A stretch of 64,000 nt of DNA from an uncultured Methanobrevibacter sp. (GTDB lineage Archaea; Methanobacteriota; Methanobacteria; Methanobacteriales; Methanobacteriaceae), in NCBI RefSeq assembly GCF_902801725.1, contig NZ_CADCJB010000004.1, positions 1 through 64,000 on the forward strand, given 5' to 3'. A program made the translations under genes and the position numbers. Positions 1 to 8,899 of the stretch are shown piece after piece. Position 1 is the first letter of the stretch. Each line of letters starts with the position of its first letter. Under the pieces are notes generated by a model, which was given only the letters and a program-made list of their open reading frames with translations, did not search any database and had not been told where the DNA came from.

Positions 1-1332
1 TTCAGCCCACCAACCTTCAATACTGTCTACATATAAAGAATAACTTTGTAACCAGTCAATTGAAGGGAAGTGACGTTTATCTGCAAGAGATGCATCTAAC
101 GCCCAGAACACTTTACAGATACGTAATGTGTTTTGAGTAACAGGTTCAGATAAGTCCCCACCAGGAGGTGATACAGCACCAACTACAGAAATAGATGCTA
201 CATTTGGTTCGGTACCAATAGTTTTTACCCTTCCTGCTCTTTCGTAGAATTGTGCTAATCTAGATGCTAAGTATGCAGGGTAACCTTCTTCCCCAGGCAT
301 TTCTTCTAATCTTCCAGAAATTTCCCTCATAGCTTCAGCCCATCTTGAGGTTGAATCTGCCATGAGCGCTACGTCGTAACCTTGGTCACGGTAATATTCA
401 GCAATTGTAATACCAGTATATACACATGCTTCACGAGCTGCTACCGGCATGTTTGAAGTATTTGCAATAAGAACAGTTCTGTCCATCAATGGATTACCGG
501 TTTTAGGGTCGTCAAGGAATGGGAATTCAGTAAGTACTTCAGTCATTTCGTTACCACGTTCTCCACATCCAATATATACAACGATATCTGCGTCAGCCCA
601 TTTAGCTAATTGTTGTTGTGTAACAGTTTTACCTGATCCGAAAGGACCTGGAATAGCTGCTGCTCCTCCTTTAGCTACTGAAAAGAAAGTATCTTGTGCT
701 CTTTGACCAGTTACTAAAGGTATATCCGGATCTAATTTTTCAATATATGGACGACTTCTTTTAACAGGCCATTTTTGGAGCATTTGAACTTTTTCACCAC
801 CAACAGTAGCAATATCTTCCAATACTGTGTAATCGCCTTCTGCAGCAATTTCGGTTACTTCACCTTCAAGGGTTGGAGGTACCATAATTTTGTGTAAAAC
901 TGCAGTAGTTTCTTGAACTTCACCAAGAACGTCTCCACCTTTTAAAACATCCCCTACTTTAGCTACAGGTTTGAAAGTCCATTTTTTCTCTTTGTTTACA
1001 GAATCTACGTCAATACCTCTTGCAATGAAATCACCAGATTCTTCTCTGATGATTCTTAAAGGTCTTTGAATACCGTCGAAAATAGAACTCATTACACCAG
1101 GACCGAGTTCTACGGACAATGCTCCACCAGTACATTCAACTACTTCACCCGGTTGGATACCGGCTGTTTCTTCATATACTTGGATAGTGGCGGTGTCACC
1201 TTCAAGCTCAATGATTTCTCCGATAAGCTTTTCATCACCTACTCTAACCATCTCAAGCATCTGAGCCCCTCTCATACCATCTGCGATAATAACAGGCCCA
1301 GCAATCTTAATAATATTTCCTTCAATAATCAT
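1..1332 (-). CDS. atpA: A-type ATP synthase catalytic subunit A (3' end cut by window edge)
   Basis: Catalytic ATP-binding subunit of the archaeal A1 head, which couples ion flow through the AO sector to ATP synthesis. The first 444 codons are present; the gene runs off the window at base 1. The Walker A motif GPFGSGKT lies at about residues 229-236. The beta-barrel N-terminus and the non-homologous region typical of A/V-type A subunits precede it. The ATG at 1332 overlaps the atpF stop by four bases (ATGA), so the two are translationally coupled. Gene order upstream (H-I-K-E-C-F) is the standard archaeal order, so atpB and atpD are expected beyond the edge. Identification is firm; only completeness is unknown. 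Confidence 0.97.
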   Translation of the reverse strand, partial: MIIEGNIIKIAGPVIIADGMRGAQMLEMVRVGDEKLIGEIIELEGDTATIQVYEETAGIQPGEVVECTGGALSVELGPGVMSSIFDGIQRPLRIIREESGDFIARGIDVDSVNKEKKWTFKPVAKVGDVLKGGDVLGEVQETTAVLHKIMVPPTLEGEVTEIAAEGDYTVLEDIATVGGEKVQMLQKWPVKRSRPYIEKLDPDIPLVTGQRAQDTFFSVAKGGAAAIPGPFGSGKTVTQQQLAKWADADIVVYIGCGERGNEMTEVLTEFPFLDDPKTGNPLMDRTVLIANTSNMPVAAREACVYTGITIAEYYRDQGYDVALMADSTSRWAEAMREISGRLEEMPGEEGYPAYLASRLAQFYERAGRVKTIGTEPNVASISVVGAVSPPGGDLSEPVTQNTLRICKVFWALDASLADKRHFPSIDWLQSYSLYVDSIEGWWAE

Positions 1333-1646
1333 TTAACCATCTCTACCCCGATAACTCTTTTAATAAGGTCATTTATTTGATCAGATGATCCTTCTGAGGA
1401 CCCATCTTTATCAGGTATTTCAATTATCATTGGTAATACATCAGAACCAATTTTCCTATTAATGTGTTCTCTAATTTCATTAGCCATTAATTGAGTAATG
1501 ATAATAATTGAAACTTCATCATCTAAAAATTTATCAAAAGCTGCGATAGCTTCTTCTGAAGTGTTAACAACTTCAGCTTTTTTGACACCACCAAGTCTAA
1601 ATCCAGATACAGTGTCAATATCACCTATAATTGCTACAGAACTCAT
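1329..1646 (-). CDS. atpF: A-type ATP synthase subunit F
   Basis: Small central-stalk subunit of 105 residues, the usual length for archaeal AtpF. The N-terminus ([17 protein letters not shown]) is the family's Rossmann-like start, and the [16 protein letters not shown] stretch matches the second half of the fold. It binds subunit D in the rotor and affects ATPase regulation (family knowledge). The start overlaps the atpC stop by four bases and the stop overlaps the atpA start by four bases, so it is embedded in the operon. Confidence 0.95.
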   Translation of the reverse strand: MSSVAIIGDIDTVSGFRLGGVKKAEVVNTSEEAIAAFDKFLDDEVSIIIITQLMANEIREHINRKIGSDVLPMIIEIPDKDGSSEGSSDQINDLIKRVIGVEMVK

Positions 1647-2797
1647 ATTAACATCTCCATGATTTTAGAATTAGGGAAGCCTGCTTCTCTTTTTGCTCTT
1701 GCAATAATTTTTAAATTCTTAATTTCATTTTCTTTTTGACTTAAATAACCAATAATTGGACCAACACCTAATGGTTTTTTAACGGATAAGGATTTTGCAT
1801 AATTTGCTGCATAAACATCCAATGCTTTTTCAAATACAGCAACTGAACCAGTTTCATTGTATACTGGAATTACCTCAGTTAATGCTTCAGCATATTTTGT
1901 TCCTTCTAAACCAGACACCACATTAGTAACATCTGGGGATTCCATTAAATCTTTAAGTTTCCATTCACGTAATTGGTATCCTTCTTCTAACATATAAGGA
2001 GCAATTTGATCATAATCAAGACCATCTTGTTTTGCCCTTATAATTAATTTAAGATTAGCTACATCAACTTGAGTTCCAACATATGAATATACAATTTGTC
2101 TATTTTCATCAGCAGGAACATCAGAAGAACGTAATAAATTGCCTAAATAATATTTATCTAAAGCAGATTCTAATGGAAGAATCATATTAGTTTCTTCATA
2201 TTGTGGAAGAGCATCTTCTAAAGCAGCTGCATATTCAGTACCATCTAAACTTGTGACAATGTCAGTTACCTTTTCAGAATCAGCTAATGATTCCAAATCA
2301 CCATATAATGATCCGCAAGGAATTAATAATTCTTTGGTTTCATCAGGTGAAAGACCAACTTCCTTAGCAGTTAAAAGACTTTTAATGTTGTCTATGTCAG
2401 TTTTTTTAGACATGACAGCAAAAGGATCTTTTACTTCCTTAGGAGCGATTCTTGCAATAAAGTCATAAGTATTAGCACGTTCAACATCCAATGCTTTATC
2501 AAGAGGATATTCATCAAGAACATCAGCATATTCAGGAATACCTTTAAGATAGTTTTCAACTTCTTCTACATTGTTGGTTTCAACAATTTCAGAAATTTGT
2601 TTTTCATTAAATAGTCTTCCTTTTCTAGCTCTTACTCTTGCACTTGGGTTAAGATAAGGATAAATGTCCAAAACTGGTCTAGATGCAATGATTACAATAA
2701 CTGCACCAACAATAAGAACTGCCATTAAACAGAACACAAGAAATGTTTCATGTGTAAGTCCAACAGAACTTATTAAAGTAGCAATTTCATCTGCCAT
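1643..2797 (-). CDS. atpC: A-type ATP synthase subunit C
   Basis: Subunit C (V-type d-like) links the central rotor stalk to the membrane proteolipid ring. The protein has 384 residues, as expected. It has an N-terminal hydrophobic helix at about residues 16-38, then the three-fold repeated helical bundle with recurring features such as YxxxAxxRAK. A strong AGGAGGAT ribosome-binding site sits just upstream of the ATG at 2797. The gene follows atpE after a 15-base gap and overlaps atpF. The N-terminal membrane helix is somewhat unusual for a subunit often described as peripheral, but is seen in methanobacterial homologues as I recall them. Confidence 0.94.
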   Translation of the reverse strand: MADEIATLISSVGLTHETFLVFCLMAVLIVGAVIVIIASRPVLDIYPYLNPSARVRARKGRLFNEKQISEIVETNNVEEVENYLKGIPEYADVLDEYPLDKALDVERANTYDFIARIAPKEVKDPFAVMSKKTDIDNIKSLLTAKEVGLSPDETKELLIPCGSLYGDLESLADSEKVTDIVTSLDGTEYAAALEDALPQYEETNMILPLESALDKYYLGNLLRSSDVPADENRQIVYSYVGTQVDVANLKLIIRAKQDGLDYDQIAPYMLEEGYQLREWKLKDLMESPDVTNVVSGLEGTKYAEALTEVIPVYNETGSVAVFEKALDVYAANYAKSLSVKKPLGVGPIIGYLSQKENEIKNLKIIARAKREAGFPNSKIMEMLI

Positions 2798-2812
2798 AAT
2801 TTATCCTCCTAA

Positions 2813-3424
2813 TTATTTAAATAATATTTCAGCAACTTCACTACGTAAGATACTTTTAAATCTATCTAATCTAGCTTCAATAGTGTTATTTACTTCAATA
2901 TCTCCATTACTTGTTTTTAAAATAGCTCCACCCATAGCATCAATAGGTTCACCTAATGTAAAAGTGATATCTTCAACTTGGAAAGTAGAGCTTCCTGAAA
3001 GTTGACCTTTTATATTGTTAGTGTCAGCTTCATTTAATTGAATAATTAAATCTTTACTACCTATTTCATCAGCAGCCTCTTTAATCATTTTACTTAATGA
3101 ATCTTCATATTCATCATCACCAGAAGCAGCTTTAGCTTTCAGTTCATCAGTAGCTTTTGCGAAAGCAGCTTCAATGACTTCTTCTTTAGCGCCTAATTCT
3201 GCTCTACGAGCATTCATCTTAGCTTCAGAGATAATTTGCTGATATCTCATTTCAGATTGTTTTTTACCATTTTCTGATATTTTGGTTTTTTCAGTTTCTG
3301 CGGTTTTTTCAGCTTTTGCAGTAATTGTCGCAACTTCTGCATTAGCTTCTTGAATGATTACATCAGCTTTCTCTTGGGCTTCAGACATAATGCTTGAAAC
3401 AATTTTATCTGTGCCTGAGCTCAT
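2813..3424 (-). CDS. atpE: A-type ATP synthase subunit E (peripheral stalk)
   Basis: Peripheral-stalk subunit E, which pairs with subunit H as a coiled coil that holds the A1 head against rotation. The 203-residue protein has a long charged, alanine-rich N-terminal helix (about residues 1-100) and a globular C-terminal domain ending in the typical LDRFKSILRSEVAEILFK. A clear AAGGAGGC ribosome-binding site lies just upstream of the ATG at 3424. It sits between the proteolipid gene atpK and atpC in the operon. Confidence 0.95.
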   Translation of the reverse strand: MSSGTDKIVSSIMSEAQEKADVIIQEANAEVATITAKAEKTAETEKTKISENGKKQSEMRYQQIISEAKMNARRAELGAKEEVIEAAFAKATDELKAKAASGDDEYEDSLSKMIKEAADEIGSKDLIIQLNEADTNNIKGQLSGSSTFQVEDITFTLGEPIDAMGGAILKTSNGDIEVNNTIEARLDRFKSILRSEVAEILFK

Positions 3425-3442
3425 ATAAATTGCCTCCTTAAC

Positions 3443-3902
3443 TTATAAGATTCCACCGAATACCATAAGTAAAATAGCAATCAAGAAACCGTAAATAGCT
3501 TGTGTCTCTGGTAATGCAGAGAAAATAATACCACGAGCAAACATATCATTGTCTTCTACCGATACCTTGTCCCATACCGGAACCTAAACCTGCGAAACCA
3601 ATGGATGCACCTACACCGATAGCAATAATACCTGCTTCTAAAGTTAATTTAGTTGCATTTCCACCTAATAAACCTGAGAATACTAATAATAAGATTGCAA
3701 CCAAGAAACCGTAAATAGCCTGAGTTTCTGGTAATGCAGAGAAAATAATACCTCTTGCAAACATGTCGTTATCTTCTGCAACTGCTCCTACAGAACCAGC
3801 AGCTGCCATACCTTGACCTAAACCGGAACCTAATCCGGCAAAACCAATTGCTACTCCAGCACCAATAGCTGCTAAAGCAGCACCTAATCCTATTTCTGCC
3901 AT
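3443..3902 (-). pseudogene. atpK: A-type ATP synthase subunit K (proteolipid), frameshifted duplicated c-subunit
   Basis: Membrane rotor proteolipid made of two tandem hairpins. The first hairpin is intact: GFAGLGSGLGQG, then EDNDMFARG, then ALPETQAIYGFL with the ion-binding glutamate in PET. The second hairpin starts normally (GFAGLGSGMGQGIG) but then reads GRRQ and stops at 3546. The rest is present in another frame (EDNDMFARG, ALPETQAIYGFLIAILLMVFGGIL, stop at 3443). Compared with the first hairpin, 26 bases are missing between GQG and EDN, which causes the frameshift. The start has an AAGGTGA ribosome-binding site. A functional ATP synthase needs this ring, so I suspect a collapsed-repeat assembly or sequencing error. 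A real mutation with another K copy elsewhere is possible. Confidence 0.9.
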
Positions 3903-3965
3903 ATTTATTCACCTTTGAAATAATATCAATTTTTAAATATAATTTAAGATATAAATGAAAAATTT

Positions 3966-5969
3966 TTAATTTTTAATTTTTGTAAATGTCCTTTTTGCTT
4001 TGAAAGCTTCGAATTTACCTTTACCTTCCATGAAGAATTGAGAGAAAAATTCCACATAGTTAAGACGTAAAGCGTTAATAAATGCACCTAATACTTGGAA
4101 CAAGAAGTTTGCGATATGACCAAATACAAATACAATTATAGCAAGGATTATACCTACCATAGGAATCATTTGATCAACCATTACAGCCAAGATGTTTACT
4201 GTCATAGCAATACCACCTGTAGCCAAACATAATGCTAAAAGACGAGCATATGATAAAACATCTCCCATGAAACCGAAAACATCCATCACACCATATGCAC
4301 CATTAGCCCATATTAACATTCCAAGGGTTACAACTATTAATACTCCTCCTAATACCATACCAATAATACCTATTGAAGGTATGAGATATCCTAAAGCGAG
4401 TAAAATAATTCCAGCTTCAAATATAAACCAACAAATTTGAGAACCGATAGCTTCTTTAACATTTCCATATCTAAAGTTGTTAATAGCACCTAAGATAAAA
4501 CCAATGTTAGTATAAACAACACCAATACCGATAGCTATTTTCAAAATAGTATCTGGGTGTTTAAATGCGTCAACAGGTCCATATACAGTTGGCAACTGAG
4601 TATGTAAAATCCTACTAGCGAAATCCCCAATACATCCATTGGTTATCAAACCCAGTACAACGGCCCACAGACCAGACCAGATTAAAATCCAACCAAATGC
4701 ATTCATGGAATCACTGGTTTTACCTAAACCACGTAATAAAACAACACCAATAAGAGATACGAATAAACCATAAAATGCATCAGTTAAACAGAACCCGAAG
4801 AAGAACGGGAATGTAATTGCAACAAAAATTGTTGGATCCATAGAGTTATAACGTACCGGTGAGTACATATCCACGAGGAATTCGAAAGGTTTTGAATACC
4901 ATCCATTTTGTTGTAAAATAGGAACATCTTCATCATCTGTACCTTCAACCTCTATTGTTTCAAAGGCACAATGTCCATCAGAACTTTTTTCAACTAGTTG
5001 TTCAACTTTTTCAGTGTCTTTTTTTGGTACCCAACCTTCAAAGACATAAGCATCTTTAGTTTGAACAAAAGATGAAAGAATTTCATTCTTTTCTTTTTCA
5101 TTTTCTAATTGTTCTTTGAGAGCCAATATCTCATCATCCCACTGTTCAGCAACGGCTTTCAATTCAGCTTTAATTGAAGCACGTTCTGATTCAATGGTTA
5201 ATAATCTTGCATCAGCATTTGAAATAACCTGTTGAGGAGTACCTTCAACATCACCTATTTCAATTTTCTCAAAGTCATATTTACGAAGTGTTGAATAAAC
5301 TTCATCACTAAATTCATTTAATGTTACTACAACGATAATGTCTCCTTCTTTATCATCCGCAGGAACAGTAAATACATCTAATTCATCTGTCAAGTTACTT
5401 AATTTATTTTTGATTTCTGAAGTAGATTCAGCATTAATCCTTCCAACAGTAGTAGAAGTGTACTTTGAATCTTTTAAAAGAGCTAAATCCATGTCAAAAT
5501 TAGATAAGCGATTAGCCAAACTTTTATTAGACTTGAGTTCACTTGTTTCAGTGTCGAGTGCGGATAGTTTTCCTTCAATGACACTGGTTTTAGACTCAAC
5601 TTGAGCCAATGTATCTTCAGCTTTTTCAATAAAAGCTTCAGTATCTAATTTCTCAACTTCTTTTTGAACTGGCATGTCTGGACTAATAAAAGACATTAAA
5701 GTGTCCTTTAACCCATGGCCTTCTGATAAAGAATTTCCTAATAGTTCAGATATACCATTTGTTTTCATGAGAAGTGAAGATAATTTACCAGTGTATGGAG
5801 TAGCTTTAGCAGGAGTAACTAATTCCGCCAATTCAGGATCTTGCTGAACGCTATCAGAAATATCACTGACTTGTATGAGCCCAGATTCGTGGAGAGCGTC
5901 CACTGTAGGAGCTACATACTTATCAAGTGTAACAATTCTAATTTTACGCATTCTAGCTGTCTTGAACAT
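3966..5969 (-). CDS. atpI: A-type ATP synthase subunit I (a-subunit, membrane stator)
   Basis: Subunit I/a forms the ion half-channels of the AO sector and the membrane anchor of the peripheral stalks. The 667-residue protein has a cytoplasmic coiled-coil N-terminal half (about 1-350) and a C-terminal half with about seven or eight membrane helices beginning near PFEFLVDMYSPVRYNSMDPT. The family motif LSYARLLALCLATGGIA and the C-terminal FINALRLNYVEFFSQFF are clear, with the conserved arginine in LRLNYVEFF. It is 11 bases downstream of atpH and 63 bases upstream of atpK. Confidence 0.96.
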   Translation of the reverse strand: MFKTARMRKIRIVTLDKYVAPTVDALHESGLIQVSDISDSVQQDPELAELVTPAKATPYTGKLSSLLMKTNGISELLGNSLSEGHGLKDTLMSFISPDMPVQKEVEKLDTEAFIEKAEDTLAQVESKTSVIEGKLSALDTETSELKSNKSLANRLSNFDMDLALLKDSKYTSTTVGRINAESTSEIKNKLSNLTDELDVFTVPADDKEGDIIVVVTLNEFSDEVYSTLRKYDFEKIEIGDVEGTPQQVISNADARLLTIESERASIKAELKAVAEQWDDEILALKEQLENEKEKNEILSSFVQTKDAYVFEGWVPKKDTEKVEQLVEKSSDGHCAFETIEVEGTDDEDVPILQQNGWYSKPFEFLVDMYSPVRYNSMDPTIFVAITFPFFFGFCLTDAFYGLFVSLIGVVLLRGLGKTSDSMNAFGWILIWSGLWAVVLGLITNGCIGDFASRILHTQLPTVYGPVDAFKHPDTILKIAIGIGVVYTNIGFILGAINNFRYGNVKEAIGSQICWFIFEAGIILLALGYLIPSIGIIGMVLGGVLIVVTLGMLIWANGAYGVMDVFGFMGDVLSYARLLALCLATGGIAMTVNILAVMVDQMIPMVGIILAIIVFVFGHIANFLFQVLGAFINALRLNYVEFFSQFFMEGKGKFEAFKAKRTFTKIKN

Positions 5970-5980
5970 ATAATCTCACA

Positions 5981-6295
5981 CTACAAAATATTTTTGACAA
6001 TAATTGAAGCAGCTTCATCTACATTTGCCATTGCTGCATTTTTAATAGCTGCAACGTCCTCATCGGACTTTTTAGCAATAGATTCTGCTTCTACCTTAGC
6101 TTTATCTTCTGCATCAAAAACAGTATTTTTAGCTTCTTCTTCTGCTGCACTTTTAGCCTGTGAAATGATTTCTTCAGCTTTTACTTGTGATTCAGCAATT
6201 AAGTCTTTAGATTGAGACTCTGAATCAACAATAAGTTGTTCAGCATCAGCTTCAGCTTTTTTTATCATTGCGATTGCGTCTGATATCTCTGCCAT
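5981..6295 (-). CDS. atpH: A-type ATP synthase subunit H (peripheral stalk)
   Basis: First gene of the operon. The 104-residue protein is almost entirely a charged alanine/glutamate-rich helix (for example KKAEADAEQLIVDSESQ), the expected right-handed coiled-coil partner of subunit E in the peripheral stalk. Length and position match archaeal AhaH/AtpH. The ATG at 6295 is preceded, about 35-50 bases upstream, by a strong TATA element, consistent with the operon promoter. Confidence 0.9.
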   Translation of the reverse strand: MAEISDAIAMIKKAEADAEQLIVDSESQSKDLIAESQVKAEEIISQAKSAAEEEAKNTVFDAEDKAKVEAESIAKKSDEDVAAIKNAAMANVDEAASIIVKNIL

Positions 6296-6328
6296 AATTA
6301 ATCACCATGGTACACTTATTTTTATTGT

Positions 6329-6350
6329 GCGATATATATATCTTTTACTA
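6329..6350 (-). promoter_or_regulatory. TATA/BRE promoter of the ATP synthase operon
   Basis: On the minus strand the sequence reads AAAAGATATATATATCG, a purine-rich BRE-like stretch followed by an alternating TA box. With the usual archaeal spacing of about 25 bases, transcription would start some 10-20 bases upstream of the atpH ATG at 6295. Assigned by sequence pattern only. Confidence 0.6.
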
Positions 6351-6460
6351 TTTAATATTAGTAAAAATAGCTGAAATTTAATTTAAATTAAAAAAAAGTA
6401 TTCAAAAAACAAAAATTATATCAAAAAAACAGATAAAAAAAATAATAAAAGGATTATAAT

Positions 6461-6811
6461 TTACCTATAGAACCATTTCAAAATACTAGGAGGTAGTTTT
6501 TGTAAATAAGCAAGAATAGCTATAATAATAATGATTACGCCAACTACAAGAAATTCTATATTATACGGATGGGCCAATAAAAGATACCCACTTACGGCAA
6601 TTATTATCCCCTCAAAAAAGAAAACCGCTTTAGTCCAAGATGGGTTGAACATTATTACAAGATATGCAATGGCTATCATCAATAATATTATTGCAGTTGC
6701 AATGACCTCATTGGTCAACGGTTGATGCCTTAAAATTGGAGTTAAAGCCCAAACTATTAACATCAAAGCCAACAGTACACCCAATAATTTAAACATTTTA
6801 ACATTTGCCAT
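6461..6811 (-). CDS. Small four-helix membrane protein, function unknown
   Basis: The 116-residue protein is largely hydrophobic, with four probable membrane helices at about residues 9-27, 35-55, 62-80 and 84-104 and a basic C-terminus (LPPSILKWFYR). I do not recognise a family. It is transcribed alone: an AT-rich gap with T-runs separates it from atpH downstream, and it diverges from the gene starting at 6873 over a 61-base interval that must hold both promoters. Composition and codon use look like the neighbours. Confidence 0.75.
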   Translation of the reverse strand: MANVKMFKLLGVLLALMLIVWALTPILRHQPLTNEVIATAIILLMIAIAYLVIMFNPSWTKAVFFFEGIIIAVSGYLLLAHPYNIEFLVVGVIIIIIAILAYLQKLPPSILKWFYR

Positions 6812-6872
6812 AATAACACTAATCTTAATATCAACTTCATAATATTTATATCATTTTATCTAATGAATATAC

Positions 6873-7202
6873 ATGGAAAGAGCAGTTTGGATTATTTTAA
6901 ATAAAAATTTTTCACTTACATTGGATAGTGAAATAGCTGACGGCAAATTGACTGATAAGAAATTCTCACCGGGAGAAGACATCTGGACAGAAGAACTTCC
7001 GCGCTTGGGATTCAACAGTGAGGAAGTTCAAAAGGACTATGACGAATTCATTAATGACATCATCATGCTTTTCAGCGAACCTGATGCAGACCATGTATTC
7101 ACAGATGCAAAAATAGGTGAAGAATCAGAATATGTCAATGCAAAAAGTCCGTTATTAATAAGAAAAATAGAAGAATATAGTGTAGATGAGATTATAGGAT
7201 AG
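6873..7202 (+). CDS. Small acidic hypothetical protein
   Basis: The 109-residue protein is soluble and acidic (MERAVWIILNKNFSLTLDSE at the N-terminus). It has no membrane helix and no motif I can name. It diverges from the membrane protein at 6811 and converges with the gene at 7192-7530, overlapping its end by 11 bases. The Asp/Glu-rich middle (FSPGEDIWTEELPRLGF) and normal codon use argue for a real gene rather than a shadow. Function unknown. Confidence 0.65.
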   Translation: MERAVWIILNKNFSLTLDSEIADGKLTDKKFSPGEDIWTEELPRLGFNSEEVQKDYDEFINDIIMLFSEPDADHVFTDAKIGEESEYVNAKSPLLIRKIEEYSVDEIIG

Positions 7203-7530
7203 CATTAGCTTTATCCAATACATCATCCATGCTATCAAATTCAAGTTTCTGGCCATCTTCGTCCACTTTTTCTGTTGTAATCAATACATGAGGAGATGCC
7301 CAAAGATAGGAATATGCAAAATAAACCACATTAACAAATATAAATGGCATTGCAACAGTTAAAGCAAGTATCAGACATACTGCCTGAATCAATAAATTCC
7401 CATATCTTCTTTTTTTCATTAAAATAAACTTGTCGCCGCTTTCAACTGTTTTAAATTTATTTTCAGATAACTCCTCCGAAATTTTAGTCAAATCATTAGA
7501 GTTATCTGCACGCAATATGAAAAGTTTCAT
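7192..7530 (-). CDS. Hypothetical membrane protein downstream of nitroreductase
   Basis: The 112-residue protein has a soluble N-terminus (about 1-45, MKLFILRADNSNDLTKISEE), one long or two short hydrophobic segments at about 46-82, and an acidic C-terminal tail. No family recognised. Its ATG lies one base beyond the stop codon of the nitroreductase gene, so the two are probably co-transcribed. It ends in an 11-base convergent overlap with the plus-strand gene at 6873-7202. Confidence 0.7.
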   Translation of the reverse strand: MKLFILRADNSNDLTKISEELSENKFKTVESGDKFILMKKRRYGNLLIQAVCLILALTVAMPFIFVNVVYFAYSYLWASPHVLITTEKVDEDGQKLEFDSMDDVLDKANAIL

Positions 7531-7531
7531 T

Positions 7532-8041
7532 TTAATCTACATAAACAACAAATTCATCCAGTTCTTTTCTTGGAGTTTCCCTTGGCTCAGCATTTCCATA
7601 ACCCAATGGAGTAAAGAGAACTGGCTCTTCATTTTCATCCAAGTTCAAAAATTGATGTGCTCTATTCTTCTTGAATGCACCAATATAACATGTTCCAAGT
7701 CCCACATCAGTAGCTGCAAGAATAATGTGATCCATCACTATTGTTGCATCAATGTCTGCAATGTTTTTGCCATCCCAAGGTCTGGTCCATGCCTTATCCC
7801 TTAAAGCCACAACACACAACACATAAGGAGCTTCAACAAACCATTTTGCAGCGTAGATTTCAGACAATTCCTGTTTATATTTTTTAGCATCTATTACAAA
7901 AACCTTAAATGGCTGAGCATTGACGCCAGTAGGTGCTATTGTAGCTGCTTTTAAAACATATTCAAGCTTTTCTTTTTCAACTTCCTTATCCAAATATCCT
8001 CTAACACTGTATCTTTCTTTAATTACATCAATAAATTCCAT
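7532..8041 (-). CDS. Nitroreductase family protein (FMN-dependent oxidoreductase)
   Basis: NAD(P)H- and FMN-dependent nitroreductase-like fold, 169 residues with the start chosen here. The family start MEFIDVIKERYSVRGYLDK, the flavin-contact segment PTGVNAQPF, the conserved GLGTCYIGAF and the C-terminal PLGYG are visible. An ATG exists five codons upstream (8056), but it lies within the ribosome-binding region: GGTGAT sits three bases before the ATG at 8041, which is the better start. The gene begins four bases after the citrate-synthase-like gene and is probably in the same transcript. The physiological substrate cannot be read from sequence. Confidence 0.9.
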   Translation of the reverse strand: MEFIDVIKERYSVRGYLDKEVEKEKLEYVLKAATIAPTGVNAQPFKVFVIDAKKYKQELSEIYAAKWFVEAPYVLCVVALRDKAWTRPWDGKNIADIDATIVMDHIILAATDVGLGTCYIGAFKKNRAHQFLNLDENEEPVLFTPLGYGNAEPRETPRKELDEFVVYVD

Positions 8042-8045
8042 TTTA

Positions 8046-8843
8046 TCACCTTCCATGATATTCTATATCATCAAGATCACAAAAACGTCTAAATTCCTTT
8101 TCATCCATCTTTTCTTCATTAATATGGGCTATAATTCCCGGAATCCTTCCAATAATAAATATTCCCAATCCCATTTCAGGGTCAAATCCCAAATCAGACA
8201 GAATTGCTGCATTTGCACCGTCGACATTCAATCTGATTCCTTTCTTTTCATATGCCAAATCTTCAACTGCCAATGCAAGTTTAATATGCGGCCCAATAAA
8301 GCCTTCCTTAACAACAATGTTCATCAGTTCATCAGCTCTTGGGTCAATATCATGATATCTGTGACCAAAACCGGGTATTTTTTCATCCGCCAAAATGTAT
8401 TCGCTGTAAATATCAATAGCCAAGCTTGCAATTTGCTTATTGTCAAGTCCTGAATCCTCAGTCAAATAAAGGGAATCTATCTTTGATTGATATAATTCCA
8501 TTGTTTTTTGAATTGCGCCTGCATGCTTATGGCCAAATGACAGCAATGCTCCTGCAACTGCAGAATTGATTGGGGAACCTGATGATGCAACCAGCCTTGC
8601 AGTTTGAGTGCTTGGAGGGGTGGCACCATGATCACAAAATGAGACTAAAACATGATTAAATATTTTTCCTTCCTTAATTGATGGCAATCTCCCCTTCAGA
8701 AGCAAATAGACCATGTCACTGAATCTGATTTTATCTATCAAATCTCTCTGATTATATCCTCGAGTAATAATCTTGTCCTTTTCGACTTTGGAAATGGCTG
8801 TCTTCAATGAATGGGGATTGACTCTAAAATTATTTTCATGCAT
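8046..8843 (-). CDS. Short citrate synthase family protein (citryl-CoA lyase type)
   Basis: The 265-residue protein is shorter than true citrate synthases (about 370-430). It matches the compact group annotated as citryl-CoA lyase or as the C-terminal half of ATP-citrate lyase. Visible are DHGATPPSTQTAR (70s), GHKHAGA (about 104-110), the citrate synthase signature GFGHRYHDIDPRAD with the catalytic His near 161, and NVDGANAAIL with the probable catalytic Asp near 208. It would make or cleave a CoA-linked tricarboxylate. It sits between a nitroreductase gene and a class I fumarase-like gene on one strand. Whether the substrate is citryl-CoA, methylcitryl-CoA or a related acid is not determinable here. 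Confidence 0.88.
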   Translation of the reverse strand: MHENNFRVNPHSLKTAISKVEKDKIITRGYNQRDLIDKIRFSDMVYLLLKGRLPSIKEGKIFNHVLVSFCDHGATPPSTQTARLVASSGSPINSAVAGALLSFGHKHAGAIQKTMELYQSKIDSLYLTEDSGLDNKQIASLAIDIYSEYILADEKIPGFGHRYHDIDPRADELMNIVVKEGFIGPHIKLALAVEDLAYEKKGIRLNVDGANAAILSDLGFDPEMGLGIFIIGRIPGIIAHINEEKMDEKEFRRFCDLDDIEYHGR

Positions 8844-8899
8844 GATTTTCTTATTCCTTTTTGATTAATTAAAAATAATATCAATAAACTATATAAATT

